Of a stretch of DNA of 64,000 nucleotides, positions 12,377-25,027 are shown piece after piece. Under the pieces are notes generated by a model that saw only the letters and a program-made list of their open reading frames with translations, had not been told where the DNA came from and searched no databases. Source of the stretch: Ignelater luminosus. Taxonomy: Eukaryota > Arthropoda > Insecta > Coleoptera > Elateridae. The stretch covers positions 22,007-86,006 of the forward strand of contig VTPC01003392.1 in the NCBI GenBank assembly GCA_011009095.1, read 5' to 3'. The position numbers and the translations under genes were made by a program. How positions within the stretch are numbered: position 1 is the stretch's first letter; every line of letters begins with the position of its first letter.

Positions 12377-15175
12377 AGAAAGCAATTTTAATACAACAAG
12401 AGGAAATGTGAAAAGAGTTGTTTGCATCAAGAAATAAGACTTTGGAATTGTTTCCAGCTCCATCTAGAGTTCGGTTAGCTTTCCTATGCACGGCAATAGC
12501 TGTTACAGTCTTTATTTTAAAAAATCAGCGCCATCTTGTTTTTCTGTCTCATTTTAAAATGCACTGAAGTTCATTTGTGCAAAACTACATCGACGAGATT
12601 TTTCCATCCCCCAGAAAAGATTTATGAGTTACTTGGGATTCTTTCAATAGACATGCCACTGAAACTATTATGGATTTCCTAAAGCAATAATCTGACTAGG
12701 AATCAGACCTGGCAGTTACAAACAAGGTACAACTGTTTTCAAACAGTACCCAACTATTCTTTTTCGATTCCTAGATTAGCTCCAGTTGTTTTTTCAAAAA
12801 CCTTTTTTTTATTTTTGTTATTTTATGTTTTGTATTATTTCGTTTTTTAAACTTTAATAATTACACTGTCCCTTGTATATATCGTTGATTCTATGGCTAT
12901 GACTACTATTTCAAAGCTCTCATTAAGAAAAACTGAAGATGAAATAATTTGCTCCGCTGTTTGTCTAGTTATAATTTCTTTTCTTTCACGTCAATTATTC
13001 AGTGTTTAATTATCTGTAGGTTTTCTCATCCGGTATGAAATTGTTTAATTTTAAATTTAAAACGTGAAAAATCAAGAAACAAAGTGATAAACACTGCATT
13101 GAAAGAAAGGTTTGTCTAAAACTCATAAGGTTCAAATCATTTGATTGATAATTATGAGCAAACAAAAACTTTATAGGACTATAAATTTTAATTAATTTGA
13201 CTTAATGCGTAACCAAAATGTACACAATTAAGTAATTTGCATTTAATAATTAACAAGCCTACCTAGTTAACCTCACATAAAAATTTCAGACGATTGCTTG
13301 TAATTTTTAAACAAGGCTTGTCCATACCCTACATTTTACGAAATTTCAATTTACCATCTTTGCTAACATTTTACATTTGGTAACTATCTGACACAATTGC
13401 AAATGTTACGTAAATAAAGATTTTTTTGTATGGTGTCAAATTTATAGAAGTTTTACTTTAATAAATCCGCCAGTACATTAACAAAAAGGCGTAACTACAT
13501 ATATCATGAATAAATTTCTAATAAATAACAAAGACACATAAATATGAAGTATGCCAAAGAATAATTAAAGGTTAGATAATTCGTAATAAACCCATCACTT
13601 TTGCAATCTTCAACTAAATTCATATGAGGAAAATTCTAATTTTATTACTTTGATGACCCGAATAACATGCAATAGGCAGTGCATAGTATTTACCTCTTAA
13701 TTATATTTTATCAAGACAAAAAAGTAGGAACTCAACTATTATGACATTACATTTGTGAACATTACGAATTGATGATGCCCGTCTAGAAATGAAAAAAAAT
13801 TGTTACGTAAACTGTCTTTTCGTCTGGGTTATCATAAAAGTAGGTATTTAAGTCCACAATAAAAAGAATCTAAAATACTAGGTAGTTAGTTACATCAACA
13901 AATCAAATAGCCGGCCAATTTAACTTCATTAGACTTCATAATAAAATCTTAAGTGAAAGGAAGAAAATTAAGAAGAGAAAAAAGCCCACATATGTTGGTA
14001 CTCACACATTCCACAAACTTCAAAGAATAAGTCGTTTCCGATTTCCGTACCTTATTCCGGTCTTAAATAATTCCGGAAGTATGGTACCTAAGGCATTATT
14101 CTGATTACAGGACGAAACCACGCCTATAGTCCAGTTTGGCAAGTTTTGCCTCGATTAAATTAATAAAATTTAAGATACACCTACCAAACTTGAACGTGTT
14201 CGTTTCGCTTTTACTCCATGTAGTAGTTTGTTATAATTGATGTATCGATAAGTATATACATATACGATTTGATTAAGTAAAAAAATTAACGACGCGTTAC
14301 AGTCAGGTTCAATGTCTGGCGTGCCTCTATTGGTTTTATTTTGTTTTCGAAATAATCGATCTACTTCTATGTACATTTCAATAGAAAGCATGATAACAAT
14401 TTAATGCGTCTGGTAATATTTTTGCGATTAGTCATTTTGTCGCACCCAAACAAATTAAAAGAGAGTTTGATAAAAATTGCATTCTTTTACAATTTTTTTT
14501 ATATTCAGAAAAGAAAGCATATTTAAGATTATTTATATCAATTGGTATTTCAAAACTATTTTTAGAAATCATTAGTTCAATATATTGCATCTAAATCTAA
14601 ACTTTTATTATCTATTTAATCTTTAAGAAATGTTTAAACCAATACCTTTATTTCAAATCCATGGGTGGTGCTCCCAGTAGAAAAAATCCAAATAAACAGA
14701 GACCATGCATCTCTGCCGATCTATGTGAATTCCTTCGCATTAGCTAAAGCAAAGTTCAATCAATAAATGTCAACGAATAGGGATTTTTTCAACGGTCAAA
14801 AATGTTGAGGGATTTTGAACTTTAATGACATTATATTGCATTATAACATGATATGTCTGACTGGCTGATTCTTAACATGTGTAACTTACAAATATAAGCA
14901 TGCATAGCTTAGAAATTTAAGCTGCTGTAATAGAAACTTCAAAAAATGTTTTATAGGACTCCGCAACTTTATCGATCTAAAGAGTCCTAAAAACTTAAAA
15001 CGGGTTCTGTAACCCGCAAACGATCAGATTCTCGTGGATCTTTGACTCCGGCTCATAAAAACTCAAGAATCTTAAAGATGTTCTTAAACCTTGAGATCCA
15101 TAATGATAGAGAGCTGACTGCAAAAACGGAAGCCTTTAAGGATCTTTAATCTTACATTTTGTACGAATTCCTGAA
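12374..15175. other. gene-free AT-rich stretch before a gap
   Basis: No recognised coding region. The 73-codon minus-strand frame at 14170-14391 has no family resemblance and no supporting splice context beyond a chance GTAGGT. Confidence 0.4.
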
Positions 15176-15575
15176 NNNNNNNNNNNNNNNNNNNNNNNNN
15201 NNNNNNNNNNNNNNNNNNNNNNNNNNNNNNNNNNNNNNNNNNNNNNNNNNNNNNNNNNNNNNNNNNNNNNNNNNNNNNNNNNNNNNNNNNNNNNNNNNNN
15301 NNNNNNNNNNNNNNNNNNNNNNNNNNNNNNNNNNNNNNNNNNNNNNNNNNNNNNNNNNNNNNNNNNNNNNNNNNNNNNNNNNNNNNNNNNNNNNNNNNNN
15401 NNNNNNNNNNNNNNNNNNNNNNNNNNNNNNNNNNNNNNNNNNNNNNNNNNNNNNNNNNNNNNNNNNNNNNNNNNNNNNNNNNNNNNNNNNNNNNNNNNNN
15501 NNNNNNNNNNNNNNNNNNNNNNNNNNNNNNNNNNNNNNNNNNNNNNNNNNNNNNNNNNNNNNNNNNNNNNNNNNN
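15176..15575. other. assembly gap (400 N)
   Basis: A run of exactly 400 unknown bases. Translations through it are meaningless. Confidence 0.99.
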
Positions 15576-17184
15576 AAAAAATATTGTGCCATACAGTCCT
15601 AGATTAGAAAAATACAGGCTGCCTGTGGCAGCCAATCTCATTCCCACCCCGATTCCATTTCCAACTTAAGCTGCCAATTCCACATCTGATACCAACGACC
15701 GACATGTGGTTGCAAAGAATGAGCTTCGTACGTTTCTATTTTAATCAATAGGCTGTTTCTTACTTCACCGAAAATCACTCAAAACCAATCTACTGACTGA
15801 AAAGCAGATTAACTCTTATAACAGCTCTTACCACCTTCGGTGGTAGAGATTGCTGTTAATTCTGCTGCATTCTATTGCTTCGTAGGTGCCTTCACCTTTT
15901 TTCAATTTCATCACCAAAGAACCGACTTGCTATCCTGGCCTCCGATCGTAGACTGCGTCTACTAGTTTAAGGGTCTAGGCTGTCTAAGCATGATTACAGT
16001 TCCTGACGAATTAAAATGTTGCTTTCCAGGATGAGAGAGGTAAGGCACCAGGCAAGCTACTAAAGTCCCATTGCATCTATCTTGTGTACTTTATATCCGT
16101 TTTTATCATTTTTGTCTAGACCCATCAACACTGTTCAAGTCATTTTAGCTAGATTTTCGCGAACAAAGCTTCATCGTTAATGTTCTTTACTAGCTGGATC
16201 TCTTCACCAATGACTACGACATAACACGACGTACTTTATCCTTAAAATCAAGCGTCTGCGAACTCCATCAAACATTTATCGACTCTTGAACTGACCGAAC
16301 ACTACAACTGCTACGGATCCGACTCCATCCTGGTTTAACAGTCTGAGGATGTTCACAAGCATCACGTCATTACGATTTACGGACCATCTTTTTCCGAATT
16401 CGCTTCCAGCATAAACCGTCAAGATTCCGGGCTCTACATCAAATGTGTGCTTCTTTTCATTTATTTATTTATTCGTTTGTATGTGTACACTTTGCTATTC
16501 TAATAGCTTTGGTGGCACAAAACAACTCTAATTTCTTTTGTTCGTTTTGCATTTAAGAAGCAAAAAGCAGAAGTTAAAGAGAGCAAGACTTATTTTGCGG
16601 CGTCCCTTGTTCCATCTCTTTGACCGTCGACTTTTAAAGAAAACAATCAAAAATAAAAAGAGCAACTAGCAATAGCAGTTGATCAGCTTAAGAGCATACA
16701 TTGGTCAATAAATCGCAACACACACTAATTGCTTTTTAACCACTGACAAACAATAAGAAAACATCAGAGCAAGAAGAGATATTCAGCAACACCAGCCAAC
16801 AAGTTTTACGGCATACGCCAGTAACCAGCATCTCTCACTTTTCAACCTTGTTGTCATAAAATTCTTGAAGGCAATCCAAGTTGGTTACGGAGGCCTCCTT
16901 GAACTTCTAAAATCAACATACTCAATATAACTTGGTCACACCATCTTGGGTCGAAGAGTCCTACGTCTGCGAGCTCCATTCTAACAATCACTCTCTCGGA
17001 TCATTTCCGAATATTAGTTACCATTGCTTTAAACGCTCATCTCCAAAATCATTACAATGGCTGCTAGGTGATCTTGCTCTGACTTCAACCCAAGTTTTCT
17101 ATCATCAACAGCCAACGGCTGATTGCGGATTGTGAGCTTTGTTTATGCTCCATTTAATTGCATCTTCCACTCCACACCAAAATT
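15576..17184. other. less AT-rich, unrecognised sequence
   Basis: This stretch is visibly richer in G+C than its surroundings, especially 15620-16440 and 16860-17150. That pattern is usual for decayed transposon coding sequence in an AT-rich genome. I could not match any frame to a known domain. The 67-codon frame at 16932-17135 is unsupported. Confidence 0.35.
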
Positions 17185-17330
17185 CACAGAATCAATCAAT
17201 CAAATTATTAGAGATTTAGAAACAACGTAAGCCAAAGCAAAGAAATAAGTTACAACCTACAGGTGAAAGTTAATTTATGTACCAAGTCGCAAACAATGGC
17301 AAGAAAAGATATTAGATGTTTGACAACATA
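17185..17330 (+). repeat. dispersed repeat, copy 1
   Basis: Shares a block with 20917-21033. Both run from an ACAGAATCAATC-like start through ATCAAATTATTAGAGAT, then a GAAAGTTAAT-T-ATGTACCAAGTC segment, to a GATATTAGATGT...CAACATA end. Copy 2 lacks about 29 bp of the middle. The family is unknown; it is probably a decayed non-autonomous element. Confidence 0.7.
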
Positions 17331-17795
17331 TAGTTGAATTATTGGGGTTGCAACAATAGGGAACGAAGTAGTAGTGATGACTGTTGGTGTCGCATATGTG
17401 GGATGGTTATATGCTATATGGTGGATTTTAGGAGACAGTATCGCAGAAGATGCCGTCGGTGATAGTAAAGTATGCTACGATGATGCAGGCTGATGGTAGA
17501 GCGATGGTAATTCGGGGACGACGAACCTATTAACTGTAAGTCTTGAATAGGGTTTGCAAATGGAACTTCAGGAGAACTTGGGAAGTGTAACATTCATCAT
17601 TGTTTCAAAGAAAGGCTGTCTGCCGGGCCGCAAAGCAAGAAAAAGATACTGTAGTCGCATGTCCGCGCCTCGCAATGCAATATTTGGATATAATTCTATG
17701 CATAGTCCATAATTTACGTATTATAACGTATCGACAAAAAATATTTATTTTGATAAAATTTTAATTTTAAGTTTAACTGTATATTTACAGTCTTA

Positions 17796-17868
17796 GAGAG
17801 TTGATTTGACGCAGCAAGCTACGAAATAGTTTCTCACATAAAAATGGTGAGTTCGAATCTCTCTGAGT
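17796..17868 (+). repeat. tRNA-like SINE head (candidate)
   Basis: About 70 bp with tRNA-like layout: an A-box-like TTGACGCAGCAAG and, about 45 bp later, a near-perfect B box (GAGTTCGAATCTC, 17848-17860). The T arm pairs only partly and there is no good acceptor stem. It is therefore not a working tRNA gene and is better read as a tRNA-derived SINE or tRNA relic. Confidence 0.45.
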
Positions 17869-20800
17869 TCTTGTAATAAGGGTACAAAAAGAGTGAATAC
17901 TATTGGGAAAAATTTGTTACAAGAAATGTTGTGGGTTATGTTATTTAAGGAGACCTATATAACATTCTAAAACAATATAGGAAGCTGCAGCATGTGTAAT
18001 TAATTTTGGAATTGTAACATAACCTTTAGTCAGTAGCACAGCAATTTAAAAACGAAGATTCTAGATTTAATTGATGCTTATATAAACAGAATAGTAAAAG
18101 AAATGCTAACACACATAAACACATTATTAACTAATAGTCTGTTTCAAACCCTTCTAAATACATTAAATTTAAAATCGTCAATAAAAATACCACAACAAAG
18201 AAGAAATTAAGTACTTCAACTTTCCATTTTAACGTTGTTAAATTTAAAAGAGAATTAACTTTCTGAACGGCAAATTGTTAACGAAAAAAAGCAAGAATTT
18301 ATGCGTGTGCCAGAAAAGGATAAATTATGAACGTAAAAGTAACTAAAAAATAATAATCAGTAGTTTCAGTCACACGCATCCTTCCCACAATTTAACAGAA
18401 AACTAAATGTAACGAAATTATGTAGGTAATTAGGGAGAAACAATTACAGAGAAATGCACTTCCAAATGTATGTCTCACATCATTTCTTCCTTTCATACAA
18501 CAACAATATCTTTGAGAAAATAAATAACAGTTGTATTTGCTAATATTTTGCTTTGATATTATAAATAAAATGTCTGTTAAGCGTAATTGTTCTTTAGACA
18601 AGGTTGTTTTTGTTCTTCATTGCAAATGCATTATATGCAAAAAGAAGTGGTTTTCAGAAAGGTCAGTAAGCATGAATCTATTAAATTAACGTAATTATAC
18701 AGTATAAAGATGTATCTGACTATTGTTATGATCTATCTAGACGTTTTAATAATGTGTGAAAAAGATAGTCTGCTTAACCTATCAAATTGAGCGTGAGGTA
18801 ATTTGAATGCAAGTGAATCTTGACATTTACAATGTACTTTATAACTTTTTGTATCAAATTAAATATATAAACAACGTGTTATTTGTTCCTGCAATTACAA
18901 ATTATCACACAGTAAAAAGTGTTCCGCTTTCTCAGAAAAAGTAAAATTAGGAAGAATTTTTAATTGAAGATGATTAGTATTACGTAACCTTACAAATTAT
19001 GATTACGAAATAGAATTGAATATCCTTAAACAATAATTAAGAAAGAATATAATGTTTCGGATTTGTAGTTCTAAATTAAAACCTTCTAATCAATGCCAAT
19101 AGTTTAAGTGTTTATTTTATAAATCTACATATTCATCTGATAAAAGGATCAACTTCAATTAATTTCATAAGATAAATGACGTTTGTTTGGCTTTAAATGT
19201 ATACAGGATGTTCTGACAATCATTACAATAAAGTGTTTATTGATCTAACTTTAATTCAAAATTATCAATGGTCACTGCTACCAAGAAACGTAAATTTGCT
19301 TTGAGTTACCAGATAAGCCTAAAGATTGTTTTTTTTTTATATTACTACAGCTTTTAGTACTTGTATAACCAATAACGTTTTCCCAGTTAAAACTTTATTA
19401 ACTGTATAAAATTTTTTTTCAATCTCCCAATGCACAGCCCAAGGCTACCAACTAAATTGTTGGAACTTTTCAAAAACTCTTTTACCGTACCAGTGAACCT
19501 TCAGAATTTTTGCAACCTAATGATATACCTATTTAAATGTTAACTCAATTCTTCTCACTGCATATAATCAAAAAGTTTTGGTCGCATTTGAAATGCATCA
19601 TCTATAAATGATATTAGCCTTTTTGCATTATATAAATAATAACTTAAAGTTATTATAAAAATAATTTCTTTTTTTTTGTTGATACCAAGATGGTTAAACG
19701 CATGACTACTTGTTTGTTTGGCTTTGCACTTACTTCAGGCGTGCTTAGACTCAGGGTAAGGAAACAGGTGAGTTTACCTTGTGAACTAAACTTTCGTGCT
19801 AATCCAAGGTATGTTCGCTGAAGTTTGGGCCAAGCGTAGACAGCCTCCCCAAGGATACAAAAGTATTTGCAATCAAAGGATCTAGTTAGTGTGTCTAAAA
19901 GTCTCTTGTCATAGTGATATCTAGAAGGAAAGTATAGACGTGCTCAATATAGATCAGTGCAGTTATTTTTCCGATCTAGACTACTAGAACAAATAACACC
20001 ATAGACTTTCAAATTGTGGTGAAACGTCTTTCAATTTATCAATTAGTTATAGACCTTTTTTGAACAAAAGCTTGGGCGATGAGAAGGTACTGACTAGACC
20101 GAGGCGGTTTTAAGTTCGAATTGAAGAATCAGCTTCCCTCAACAATGAAGCGTACGGGGAAGGCAAAGCACAAGCAAATCTAAAAATCCTTTATTTACTT
20201 TCAGTTACTTAAATCAACATAGTTAGATTAGAACTAACATCAAGTTAGTGAAAAATCAAAGTGGTGATGCTTTTTCCTTTTTTTAAGATCAAAAACAATT
20301 TGCTTCAAAGCTGTACATACTTTCCAAGTGCATTAGAGAATTTAGGAAGTGGCATCTGATATTCATTGAAAGTAAGTCTCAATCTACCTCTTTTCACGCT
20401 GAAAAGTAAACAGACCTGTACGGCGTGACCAACTCAGATGGGTTACGAGCGTAAGTTTAGATAATCTTTCTAAGCAATCTAAGGCACTTTTTGTTTTTAA
20501 TTTTAAAAGAACTAAAAACAGACAGCAGACAAAGAACGCATAAAAAGTTATGAAGTTAAAGTGTCTGAGGCTCAATCTGTCTAGCGAAAAGAAAAAAAGA
20601 AAGAAAAACTACACGACATGCAATTTTGATGAGTTTAGAAACTACATTTGCAGGCTGTCTCGGTATATAAGACAAAGAAGCTAAATGATTGTTTGAAAAA
20701 TTAAAGGATGTCAGGTATTCCAAAGAAAGATTTAAATAACAACTGAAAATACAAAACATCATGAACAGCTTGGTATTTTAGTTGAAGATAACAGAAGAGT

Positions 20801-20916
20801 TCTTTTACCATCTGCACCATACAGACACCAACGGTAGCACTTGTTATGAAATTTTGAACAAAAAAAAGCAAAATAAAAATACCACATCTGGAGAGCTTAC
20901 CAAACATTTTTAAGGA
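17869..20916. other. gene-free stretch
   Basis: Mostly AT-rich. A less AT-rich patch at about 19700-20170 looks like decayed element sequence but matches nothing I recognise. No supported gene. Confidence 0.4.
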
Positions 20917-21033
20917 ACAGAAATCAATCGATCAAATTATTAGAGATCTAGAAATAAGCCCATAGATGAAAGTTAATTCATGTACCAAGTCAGAAATAAC
21001 GTCAAAAAAAGATATTAGATGTCTGGCAACATA
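20917..21033 (+). repeat. dispersed repeat, copy 2
   Basis: Same family and orientation as 17185-17330, with scattered mismatches and an internal deletion of about 29 bp. The flanks differ, so this is an independent insertion rather than a local duplication of a larger block. Confidence 0.7.
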
Positions 21034-23059
21034 ATGAAACTAAAGTTTAGTACACATTTGAGCACTCACACACCTAAATGAAACAGCCCAAAGTTGTACA
21101 AACATATTAGTGTGAACACCCAGCTAAGGCACGTCAAATTCCCTCAGACCAAGCCAAGCGCTATAGGTCTATCAAAGAGAATTTGCGTGTTTTAGCATGT
21201 TTTAGTTTGATATACCTCACATATTTACAACTTTATTTCCAGAAATGTAACAGTAGGATTGTGGTAAAGAGCGCCAAATCTGTTCAGTATTAAGTTTCAC
21301 ACCTTAACATCATACGAAAATGTTGAGTTTATGGTATGGCCTAAATCTAAAAACTTATTCAGTCATGAAGCTTGACTTGCTTCTGGTGGCACAAAATTGA
21401 ATTCCACATGCTGTTCTGGGTGTAACAGTTGAGAAGATGAACTTTTTTTCATCACGTTTGACTGCTTGTTTCCAAAATACAGAATTTCAAACACAAGGGA
21501 AAGTTGCTCATACTTAACATTATAGCGGCTCATTCACGTAAATTCTGATTTTCTATTGGCCTACGAGTAGTTTATCCCTAAATCCTTGTAATCTTTTTAT
21601 TTTGATTTTGAACTAATTACTCGTTTGATTCAAGAAAACAAAGAATGAAGTATAAGTGTTGCAAATTTTCAAAGGTTTAGGAAACTTGTAAAAACATTCT
21701 CTGGCCAAAAATTAGGTTTTGTGCCTTCCCATACCATACGAAACAATGTAGGGCATAGAAATTTAATCTGTAAATTGATCGTTGTGCTCCTAAGACAGCT
21801 ACCTCACTGGCTTAATGTCAGTGCTTTGAGTTATAGGACTTAGCAGCTGTAGAAAGTTGAACGGTTAGGAATACCAATAAGATCCAGGCTCTAAAGCTGC
21901 ATTCACCATTAGGGTTCTTGATCTTCTAACTCAAGTGTTCCCAAAGAAAAAAAACTTGTTTAGGTCAGATCGGAAACTGTTGTGGTAAGGCAGTGAAATT
22001 TACTTTTCTCATCATTGGTTGAATTGGTAGAAGTTTGAATGTGGAACAAAAAACTATTAAAATTGATCTTGAATAACTAAAGCTTAAGTATAAGAACAAA
22101 ACAATTTTCTACTCTTCACCGGTACCACGAAGGAAAACCACAGAAAATCCTTAATGAAAACAATTGGTTTGGGAATTTATACCTTGGGCTTCCCAAATGT
22201 ATTGTATGATTGCAACAATCAAATGCTAGAATTAGATTTTTCAGCCTTCTGGAATTAAACGCATATGTTTCATTTTTTCCGAGAAACCTTGTATATAATT
22301 ACAACTACATATAAGTAAATCTCAAGACTACAAAAAGATCATTTAGATCATTATAGAATGTAACAGATAACTGCAGTAATAAAATTTTCTAACAGCACTA
22401 CTGAAGTGCTAACGTTGCGCATTTCTATTGTTACATTTAACATGAATATCTACGTTATTTGAATGACAAATAATTATTAAACAAATAAATTGCATTTTTC
22501 CTTACAAGACTTTGATTTTTATGCTTAGTTTTTTCTATGTTCAGCATACATAAATCGCGAAAGTTGCATGTTAAGTTAAACAAGAAGTGCACATTATCTT
22601 GTCGCATCACGATTTTTAACTTAAATACTAATTGATCCATGATGAAACTGTTGTTATAAAACCAATTCAGGAAATGTCCATAGTTTAATCAATGCATATA
22701 CACACACTTGTATACTAACCCACATTCCAACCTGTAATAACGCAATTTTTTACTACTTGGTTAAAAGTCATGCGTTGAATACTTTCTTCTACTATCAATC
22801 GGAGAGGTATATCATCAATAGGAATTTTTCATTTCGAATTGATATATTAATCATAATTACAGACATGTAATTATTTGAAATAATAAAATATGGGAAACTA
22901 TAATTTATAATTATTGCAGCCACTACATAAGTGTACTAGTATTTCCTAGTTCAAAGATTGATGACTAAAATAGACCATAAAGTTCATCACTTTATGTTCT
23001 TATAATTGCAGTTTTATTTACAATGGATGAATAAATATCAAATGATGCCATGAAAAATA
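21034..23059. other. gene-free AT-rich stretch
   Basis: No recognised coding sequence, RNA gene or repeat. Open frames are short and of random composition. Confidence 0.45.
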
Positions 23060-23061
23060 TA

Positions 23062-23386
23062 CAGTGAGTCCGAAAAGTATGGAATATCCTATATATCTCA
23101 GTAAATATGCATTTTATGGAAAAATGTTTCCTATAAAAGTAGTTTAGTGTTTAGTTTTACATTACAGGGCAATACCAAATAACTATTTTAAAAAAAAACA
23201 AAAGCGCAACGAATAATGCTTCAATTTTTTTAATGGGAAGGTATCCCTTTATTGTTCTCATTTGATACAGAATGTTTTTCTCTTTTCAATGATGTAAAAC
23301 TTTGATACACGTCCATAAGTAAATTTTGATTAAAACGCAAAAAATTGTTTGAATAACGCTTAAAACTTTTTTTATTCATCTGTTAC
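23062..23386 (+). repeat. left long terminal inverted repeat
   Basis: Near-identical to the reverse complement of 24709-25025. The strong match runs to about 23353 and resumes over ATTCATCTGTTAC up to 23386. Differences are scattered single bases and small indels in A/T runs. Confidence 0.9.
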
Positions 23387-23588
23387 CTTTCCAGACGCGC
23401 TCTTTTAAATTTTCAATATCATCTAGTCACATTATGGTCGGTGTGATACACTTTTGTTTGTTGCAACAATTGAATGCGTCGTAGAAATGTTAATTAATAA
23501 CCGAACTGAAGCGAAAAGTTATTTGTTTAATTAATTTAAGCATTTTGATTAACGTGAGGATAACAAAGTTACAAAAATACGTCTTGCT

Positions 23589-24674
23589 ATGGATCATTTA
23601 TCAGAAAAACATCGTATCGAAATTTTAATGATGCTGGGATATGGAGACAGAAGGAGAACACAGGAGGAAGTTTGCAATTTGTTTAATAACGTGCACCCCG
23701 AATACCATATTTCTCAGTCTACTGTAAGTAAAATTTTGCATACATTTCATGAGACGGGATCTGTCAAAGATCATCCAAAAACGGGCAGACCTAAAGCTCT
23801 AAATAATGAACAACGTGAGAATATAATGTTGGCCGTCGTGGAAAATCCACATGTTTCTGTTCGGCAAATTGCTCGTGAACACACTTTGAAGAAATCCACT
23901 GCACACGAAGTTCTAAGAAAGGAGAAGTGGCATCCGTATAAACCTTGTATAGTTCAAGAATGATTAGGAGATGATTTAGATCGAAGATTGCAATTTTGCG
24001 AAGAAATAACACATAGGCTTCAGGAAAATGCAAATTTTCATAAAAATATCCTCTTCACTGATGAGGCAACGTTTTGTTTGAATGGTACCATTAACAAACA
24101 AAACACGCGCTACTGGTCTTTGCTAAATCCTGGCTGGTATGTAGAAGGGCACACCTAATATCAGCAGAAAGTCAATGTCCAGGCAGGAATTATTGGAACC
24201 CAAATTTTGGGACCTTTTTTTATAGAACATAATTTAACAGCGGATGCTTATCTAGATCTTTTAAGATTTGACTTAGTTCCTGCTTTAGCTGTTCTATTTC
24301 CTAATGAACTAGATTCAGATGTAGCCCATAACGGAATATGGTTGCAACAATACGGGGCTCCTCCTCATTCGGAAATTAATGTCCGACAGTTTCTTGATAA
24401 TACTTTTCCTTATCGATGGATAGGCAGAAGAAGTGCAGTAGAATGGCCAGCTCGCTCGCCGGATTTAAGTCCACTTGATTTTTTTCTGTGGGGCCATCTC
24501 AAAAATAAGATTTATGTCGATATGCCTGAAGATATTGAAACTCTAAAAGACCGTATTAGAACAGAGATTAGAGCTATCACACCAGAAACGATTCAAAATG
24601 CAGTAAACGAATTTGAAAGACGACTTTATCATTGCCAAGCTCTAAATGGTGCACATTTTGAACACCTTCTATGA
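23589..24674 (+). pseudogene. DD41D transposase, two in-frame stops
   Basis: A transposase frame of 362 codons, unshifted from ATG to its final stop, but with TGA at 23961 (codon 125) and TAA at 24156 (codon 190). The N-terminal part (residues 1-124) is a paired-like helix-turn-helix DNA-binding region, with SQSTVSKILHTF and KTGRPKAL marking the two subdomains. The catalytic domain shows the first Asp in LFTDEATF and the third in SPDLSPLDFFLWG. The second Asp, expected just before GAPPH, is replaced by Tyr (QQYGAPPH). Counting from that position gives 41 residues to the last Asp, hence DD41D. The stops and the lost catalytic residue each suffice to inactivate the enzyme. Confidence 0.9.
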
Positions 24675-24708
24675 ACTGTAGAGTGTAGTTATACAAAACT
24701 TTTAATTC

Positions 24709-25025
24709 GTAACAGATGAATATTGAAATAAACTTTCAAACAATTTTTGCGTTTTAATCAAAATTTACTTATGCAAGTGTATCAAAGTTTTACATCATTG
24801 AAAAGAGAAAAACATTCTGTATCAAATGAGTACAATAAAGGGATACCTTCCCATTAAAAAAATTGAAACATTATTTGTTGCGCTTTTGTTTTTTCAAAAA
24901 ATTGTTATTTGGTATTGCTCTGTAATGTAAAACTAAACACTAAACAATTTTTATAGAAAACATTTTTCCATAAAATGCATATTTACTGAGATATATAGGA
25001 TATGCTATACTTTTCGGACACACTG
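24709..25025 (-). repeat. right long terminal inverted repeat
   Basis: Inverted partner of 23062-23386. It begins about 35 bp after the transposase stop codon, so the 3' UTR of the transposase lies largely inside the repeat. Confidence 0.9.
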
Positions 25026-25027
25026 TA

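Larger units (their letters stand above)
23062..25025 (+). mobile_element. DD41D Tc1/mariner-type transposon
   Basis: A complete but dead DNA transposon of 1964 bp, flanked by the TA target duplication of this superfamily (23060-23061 and 25026-25027). The outer ends are CAGTGAGTCCGAAAAGTAT and, reversed, CAGTGTGTCCGAAAAGTAT. Terminal inverted repeats extend inward about 320 bp, far longer than the 25-50 bp of classical mariner. Between them is one transposase frame (23589-24674) broken by two stops. The spacing of the acidic residues, 41 between the second and third, places it in the DD41D group (rosa/Visitor-like). A detached piece of the same terminal repeat lies at 36541-36698. Confidence 0.92.

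Noticed and set aside
12120-12491. 123-codon minus-strand frame
   Set aside because: It crosses the (GA)15 microsatellite, giving Ser/Leu runs, and has no domain or splice support.
15084-15647. Frames spanning the N run
   Set aside because: Most of their length is unknown sequence in the 400-N gap.
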